From: Bacillota bacterium
GTDB lineage: Bacteria > Bacillota > Clostridia > Christensenellales > CAG-138
DNA: 9,794 nt
Direction of reading: 5' to 3'
NCBI GenBank assembly: GCA_023458355.1
Contig: JAEWZS010000235.1
Coordinates: 1-9,794, forward strand
Of the stretch, positions 6,223 through 9,794 are shown one piece after another. Made by a program: the position numbers and the translations under genes. The notes beneath the pieces were generated by a model. It saw nothing but the letters and a program-made list of their open reading frames with translations. It searched no databases and had not been told where the DNA came from. Position 1 is the first letter of the stretch. Every line of letters begins with the position of its first letter.

Positions 6223-6930
6223 ATGCAAAAGCTCGCGTGCGATCTACACATCCACAGCTGCCTTTCCCCCTGCGCTTCCATGGACATGACGCCAAACAAC
6301 ATTGTGCACATGGCCATGCTTAAGGGGTTGGACGCGATTGCTGTTTGCGACCATAACTGCACGTGGAACTTAAACGCCGTCAAGGCCATAGCGGACGAGA
6401 GCGGCGTTTTGCTTTTGCCCGGTGTAGAGGCACAAAGCCGTGAGGATGTGCATGTGCTGTGCTATTTCCCTACCGTCGCCGCGGCGGAAGGTTTTTCGCA
6501 TGCTTTATACAAAACACTCCCCTCTATGCCCAATATGCCGGAGTTTTTCGGCGAACAGGCTGTTCTTGATAAAAACGACGACCTTATACGTTATGAAGAA
6601 AAACTCCTCCTGCAATCGAGCGAGCTTACGATTGACGAGCTTTATGCGCTCTGCGAGTCGTACAAAGGCGTGAGCGTACCCGCTCATATCAACCGAACCG
6701 CAAATTCGCTCCTCTATCTTTTGGGCTTCATGCCCGAAAGCCCCATATTCTCTTCGGTCGAGCTGATGCAAAACGTGCCGCCCCCGAAAGGAATCGACCT
6801 TACGCTTTACCATGTACTGTATTCTTCCGACGCACACGAGCTCTCAAGTATTTTGGAGCGTCAGTTTTTCCTGCCCGTTAAAGAAAGAAGCGCTTCTGCG
6901 CTTTTAGAGTATATCCTAAGCAAAAAGTAA
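6223..6930 (+). CDS. PHP-domain metal-dependent phosphoesterase
   Basis: The 235-residue protein carries the full PHP ligand set. The motifs are DLHIHS (D7, H9, H11), CDHN (D43, H44), GVEAQ (E69), DVHVL (H77), PAHIN (H155) and SDAH (D203, H205). PHP enzymes hydrolyse phosphate esters using two or three metals; relatives include histidinol-phosphatase, a nucleotide phosphodiesterase and DNA polymerase proofreading domains. This stand-alone form resembles the short PHP phosphoesterases (YciV/TrpH-like), but the substrate cannot be told. The start is the ATG at 6223, one base after the stop of the second DRTGG-like gene; the ribosome site is weak, which fits translational coupling. Upstream in-frame codons back to 6175 lie inside the previous gene and do not match the family N-terminus. 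It is the last gene before a strong terminator. Confidence 0.9.
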   Translation: MQKLACDLHIHSCLSPCASMDMTPNNIVHMAMLKGLDAIAVCDHNCTWNLNAVKAIADESGVLLLPGVEAQSREDVHVLCYFPTVAAAEGFSHALYKTLPSMPNMPEFFGEQAVLDKNDDLIRYEEKLLLQSSELTIDELYALCESYKGVSVPAHINRTANSLLYLLGFMPESPIFSSVELMQNVPPPKGIDLTLYHVLYSSDAHELSSILERQFFLPVKERSASALLEYILSKK

Positions 6931-6941
6931 AACAACCGCAT

Positions 6942-6979
6942 AAAATACAGCCGCAACTTTCGTGTTGCGGCTGTATTTT
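6942..6979. terminator. Bidirectional intrinsic terminator between convergent operons
   Basis: A perfect 16-bp stem (6942-6957 with 6964-6979) has a TTTCGT loop. The stem starts with AAAA and ends with TTTT, so each strand has a GC-rich hairpin followed by a U run. It lies 11 bases after the PHP stop and 11 bases past the end of the minus-strand lipoprotein gene, so it can serve both operons. Confidence 0.93.
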
Positions 6980-6990
6980 GTAGATATCCT

Positions 6991-7554
6991 TTATTTCGGC
7001 CACACACCCAAACCTTCATCGTATTTAAGCGTAAAATCCATGAGTGTGAGCGTCATATCGGTATTGATTTGTGCGTAAACGGTATTTTCACCCGGTTGCA
7101 AAATGAGAACGTACTTCCCATCCTGCGTTTGGAGTTTACCAGAAGCTATGGTTTCATCATTTTCTATAAAAACGATATCCACCGCACAGACGATGGGTTC
7201 TGTATAGCTGTTTGTTGCCACCGCGTCCATAAACGTATCGTTGAATTGCTCATAAACTTGAATATTTTTAAACGCAATGTAACGCTCGTAGTGTTCGGGT
7301 GTTGCGACCAATGCGCCCAGCGCATCGTAACTGCCAATAAGCTTTTGCTGCGGGGTTGATGTAGGCGACGGTGTCGGTGACGGTGACGGTGTCGGCGCGA
7401 TGGTCAATTCCGGTGTAGCTGTAGGCGTTGGCGCAAGCGTGACAGCAGGGTTTAATATAGGCTTTGAAGACACGCAGGCGCACAAAAATAAAGACGCTGC
7501 GGCAAGAGCGCATAGTGAAAATGCTTTTGCAATTATTCGCTTCCTCTTATCCAC
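6991..7554 (-). CDS. Small lipoprotein with Pro/Thr/Ser-rich stalk
   Basis: The 187-residue protein begins with KRKR and a hydrophobic signal segment ending in the lipobox LCAC, with C27 as the predicted lipidated cysteine. It would therefore be anchored on the outer face of the cell membrane. Residues about 36-69 are a low-complexity Pro/Thr/Ser stalk (TPSPSPTPSP-like). Residues 70-187 form an apparently beta-rich domain (GKYVLILQPGENTVYAQI near 145-165) that I cannot assign to a family. The start is a GTG at 7554 that overlaps the end of pncB by eight bases; there is no strong ribosome site, so coupling to pncB translation is likely. No in-frame ATG lies between the GTG and the signal core. 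As the last gene of an operon with lgt, it is a natural substrate of that enzyme. Its function is unknown. Confidence 0.85.
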   Translation of the reverse strand: MDKRKRIIAKAFSLCALAAASLFLCACVSSKPILNPAVTLAPTPTATPELTIAPTPSPSPTPSPTSTPQQKLIGSYDALGALVATPEHYERYIAFKNIQVYEQFNDTFMDAVATNSYTEPIVCAVDIVFIENDETIASGKLQTQDGKYVLILQPGENTVYAQINTDMTLTLMDFTLKYDEGLGVWPK

Positions 7555-8977
7555 GGTTCGCCCAAATTAGACGCTTCCGTAAGTCGTAAAGCTTGTCCGA
7601 AATATCTACCTTATATACATGCGGATTTAATAAGCGCTTTGTCTCTTCCCAGAAGGTTTTCAACTCGCGCATATTGTATTCGCGCGACTCAAGTACGCTT
7701 GGAGCGTTATACACCTGCTTACCATCTACAAATATGGGCACAAGCAGCTCCCGTATGTTGTAATCGGTAATCGTCATGGTCTTGTAAGTTTGCTCAGGAT
7801 GGTAGAGCTTTAAGGGTCTCGAGGTATCAAAAACCTCTTCATTAAGCGTGATAAGATCCGCAATCGCCATACCGTTGATGTTGTTATAAAACCTTAACAC
7901 CTTTTTATAGCCCGGGTATGTCACCTTTTCGGCATTGTCCGAAAGCTTTATTTTTGGTACGGTCTCACCGTTCACAATTTCAGCGGAAAGTTTATATACG
8001 CCGCCCAGAGCGGGATTGTCATAGGAGGTGATAAGCCGCGTACCTACACCCCAAACATCGATACGCGCGCCTTCTGCCTTGAGGTTATGGATTACGGTTT
8101 CATCGAGGTCGCTCGATGCGAATATTTTCACTTCGGGGTGCCCTGCATCATCAAGCATTTTGCGCGCTTTTTTGGAAAGATACGCAAGGTCGCCCGAATC
8201 AAGTCGTATACCAAGGGGCTTATAGCCTTTCTTCTTGAGCTCATCAAACACCGTAATGGCATTTGGAACGCCGCTTCTTAGGGTATCGTAGGTATCAACA
8301 AGAAGCAGGCACGAATCCGGGAATGTGTCTGCATAGGCACGGAAGGAGGAAAGCTCGTCGGGGAAACTCATAACCCAGCTATGTGCGTGCGTCCCTTTCA
8401 CAGCAATGCCGTAAAGCTGACCAGCAAGCACATTGCTAGTCGAATCACAGCCTCCGACAATGGCGGCACGTGCACCAAGTGTACCGGCATCGGGCCCCTG
8501 CGCACGGCGCAGGCCAAATTCCAGCACAGTGTCGTCCTGCGCTGCATATACCACACGGCTCGCCTTTGTGGCGATGAGCGTTTGGTGGTTTACAAGGTTA
8601 AGAAGCGCTGTTTCGATCAGCTGCGCTTCCATAATGGGAGCTTTAACGCGGACGATCGGCTCATAAGGGAATACAAGCGTTCCCTCTTCCATCGCATATA
8701 ACTCGCCTGTGAAACGGATTGCTTTGAGCTCCGATAAAAATTCCTCGTCAAACAGATTTAACGTCCGAAGGTAGCTTATATCCTCGTCGGTAAAGTGTAG
8801 ATTATTTATATATTCGATCACGGAAGCCGTTCCTGCCATGACCGCATAAGAGCTGTATTCCGTGGTGTTGCGGAAAAACAGATCAAACACGGCGATGTTT
8901 TTGGTCATTCCGTGTTTGAAATAACCATACATCATCGTAAGCTGGTACAGGTCCGTCATCATAGTTAGGGATTGCAT
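7547..8977 (-). CDS. pncB: Nicotinate phosphoribosyltransferase
   Basis: The 476-residue enzyme joins nicotinate and PRPP to give nicotinate mononucleotide, with ATP use, as the first step of the Preiss-Handler NAD salvage route in the cytoplasm. Family features are clear. The N-terminus MTDLYQLTMMYGYF is at about 7-20, and EFGLRRAQGPDAG is at about 153-165. The GTHAHSW segment at 195-201 contains the region of the phosphorylated His. GIRLDSGDLA is at 256-265, IFASSDLDE at 285-293 and WGVGTRLITS at 309-318. The length is normal for the longer Firmicute form. The start ATG is one base after the lgt stop, and its GAGGAG ribosome site (8985-8990, reverse strand) lies inside the last lgt codons, so it depends on the lgt transcript. 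No frameshift or missing motif is seen. Confidence 0.96.
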   Translation of the reverse strand: MQSLTMMTDLYQLTMMYGYFKHGMTKNIAVFDLFFRNTTEYSSYAVMAGTASVIEYINNLHFTDEDISYLRTLNLFDEEFLSELKAIRFTGELYAMEEGTLVFPYEPIVRVKAPIMEAQLIETALLNLVNHQTLIATKASRVVYAAQDDTVLEFGLRRAQGPDAGTLGARAAIVGGCDSTSNVLAGQLYGIAVKGTHAHSWVMSFPDELSSFRAYADTFPDSCLLLVDTYDTLRSGVPNAITVFDELKKKGYKPLGIRLDSGDLAYLSKKARKMLDDAGHPEVKIFASSDLDETVIHNLKAEGARIDVWGVGTRLITSYDNPALGGVYKLSAEIVNGETVPKIKLSDNAEKVTYPGYKKVLRFYNNINGMAIADLITLNEEVFDTSRPLKLYHPEQTYKTMTITDYNIRELLVPIFVDGKQVYNAPSVLESREYNMRELKTFWEETKRLLNPHVYKVDISDKLYDLRKRLIWANRG

Positions 8978-8978
8978 T

Positions 8979-9794
8979 TTACTTCTCCTCGCTGTTATCG
9001 TTATCGCTTTCTAAACTGTCTTGCTCGTCGGCGTGTTCACCGTCGGTCTGTTTATCGTCTGTATGTTCAATTGTATCCGTTTCGCCGGTCACAATACGGT
9101 CTTGTTCGCTCTCTTTATCATCCGCATCGGCTTCAAAGGCTGCTTCTTCCGCGACAAGCGGTACGGGCCACATAAGCCGACCGGCTTTCTTCTCCTTGTA
9201 ATGGCGTACAACAAAGAAGATGAGTATCGCCGCAAACATGACCGCGCTTAAGATTTGGGAAATGCGCACATCGCCGATTTTCAGACTATCGCCGCGCAGA
9301 CCTTCCACAAACATGCGTTCAAATGCATATAAAAGCGCGTAAGTAAGGAATGCGTCGCCATCATGTTTGAACTTTTTACGGTTTGCCCATGAAATTGCAA
9401 ATATAATGAGACACCACATGGATTCATAGAAGAACGTCGCCATGTGGTACGGGTTTTCGCAGAGAACCCCATCGAAATAATGGAGCCCCTCAATTTTAAC
9501 GGCAAACGGGAACCAAAGAAGCTCACCGTTGTTGATGGGCAGGCCAAAGGCTTCCTGGTTGAAGAAATTTCCCCAACGGCCAATCGCCTGCGCCAGCACG
9601 AGACCCGGAGCGACGCAGTCAACCAACCGCAAAAAGCGGAGCTTCTTCACGCGAGCGTAGATCAGCACGCCCAAGAGGCCACCGATAACCGCGCCGTAAA
9701 TGGCAAGCCCGCCCTCCCAAATATAAAGTATGGAAATTGGATTTTTTAAGAAGAAATCAAGCTCGAATACCACATAGTAGAGCCTTGCAAACAC
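8979..9794 (-). CDS. lgt: Prolipoprotein diacylglyceryl transferase, N-terminus beyond window
   Basis: Lgt is the integral membrane enzyme that moves a diacylglyceryl group from phosphatidylglycerol to the lipobox Cys of prolipoproteins. The visible 271 residues match the family from FARLYYVVFELDFF onward. The signature GRWGNFFNQEAFG is at visible residues 72-84 and EGLRGDSL at 164-171, supplying the conserved Arg residues, and several membrane helices are present. The first visible codon is a GTG read as Val in a conserved stretch, so it is not a start; by comparison with relatives some 65 N-terminal residues are missing. Two oddities stand out. The usual IHGG segment reads IYGA at residues 32-35. 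After the last helix there is a 57-residue, strongly acidic tail (215-271) not found in short Lgt proteins. It heads the minus-strand run lgt, pncB, lipoprotein. Confidence 0.95.
   Translation of the reverse strand: MFARLYYVVFELDFFLKNPISILYIWEGGLAIYGAVIGGLLGVLIYARVKKLRFLRLVDCVAPGLVLAQAIGRWGNFFNQEAFGLPINNGELLWFPFAVKIEGLHYFDGVLCENPYHMATFFYESMWCLIIFAISWANRKKFKHDGDAFLTYALLYAFERMFVEGLRGDSLKIGDVRISQILSAVMFAAILIFFVVRHYKEKKAGRLMWPVPLVAEEAAFEADADDKESEQDRIVTGETDTIEHTDDKQTDGEHADEQDSLESDNDNSEEK

Noticed and set aside
7371..7395. CRISPR-like repeat
   Set aside because: The units are six bases with no spacers and encode a Pro/Ser/Thr protein stalk.
9444..9749. Plus-strand open frame opposite lgt
   Set aside because: It is the antisense shadow of a well-conserved membrane protein gene, with no ribosome site or recognisable domain.
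9792..9794. GTG at the right edge as the lgt start
   Set aside because: The codon is internal to a conserved Lgt segment; the family has about 65 more residues upstream, outside the window.

Overview
The window looks like a chromosomal segment of an anaerobic Clostridia-type Firmicute of roughly even base composition. The reasons are a TrmK/NIF3/zinc-ribbon cluster, a class A RNase P RNA (the form used by Clostridia rather than Bacilli), a SPOR-domain envelope protein, an [FeFe]-hydrogenase-like iron-sulfur protein, and a Lgt of the Gram-positive sort. I see no insertion sequence, integrase, phage gene, CRISPR array, tRNA or rRNA. Genes are tightly packed, with overlaps and strong Shine-Dalgarno sequences. 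The species cannot be named from what is visible.

Layout, left to right. (1) 1-2188, plus strand: the end of trmK (tRNA m1A22 methyltransferase), a NIF3/DUF34 metal protein and a coiled-coil/C4 zinc-ribbon protein, apparently one operon. (2) 2211-2571: the RNase P RNA gene rnpB, closed by a perfect 12-bp hairpin terminator. (3) 2603-2707: a leader with a candidate extended -10 promoter and a 13-nt exact copy of the rnpB 5' end. (4) 2708-6930, plus strand: a six-gene run made of a SPOR-domain membrane protein, a DRTGG-like protein, an RsbW-like ATPase/kinase, an [FeFe]-hydrogenase-like protein, a second DRTGG-like protein and a PHP-domain phosphoesterase. It ends in a perfect 16-bp hairpin that can stop transcription from both sides. 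(5) 6991-9794, minus strand: lgt (its start lies beyond the right edge), then pncB (nicotinate phosphoribosyltransferase), then a small lipoprotein.

The most interesting part is the five-gene module at 3661-6930. The hydrogenase-like protein keeps all four cysteines expected to hold an H-cluster. It has lost the proton-relay cysteine, the lysine and the two methionines that surround the active site in catalytic enzymes. Together with a kinase-type ATPase, two DRTGG-like proteins and a phosphoesterase, this fits a redox or gas sensor feeding a signalling switch better than an H2-producing enzyme. That role is inference. The gene grouping resembles one I recall from other Clostridia and Thermotogae, but its function is not established to my knowledge.

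Other points worth a second look are the RNase P L15 loop, where the tRNA-CCA-binding GGU appears to be GAU; the 13-nt repeat of the rnpB 5' end; and a Lgt with a Tyr at a usual His position and a long acidic tail, encoded in one transcript with a likely substrate lipoprotein.
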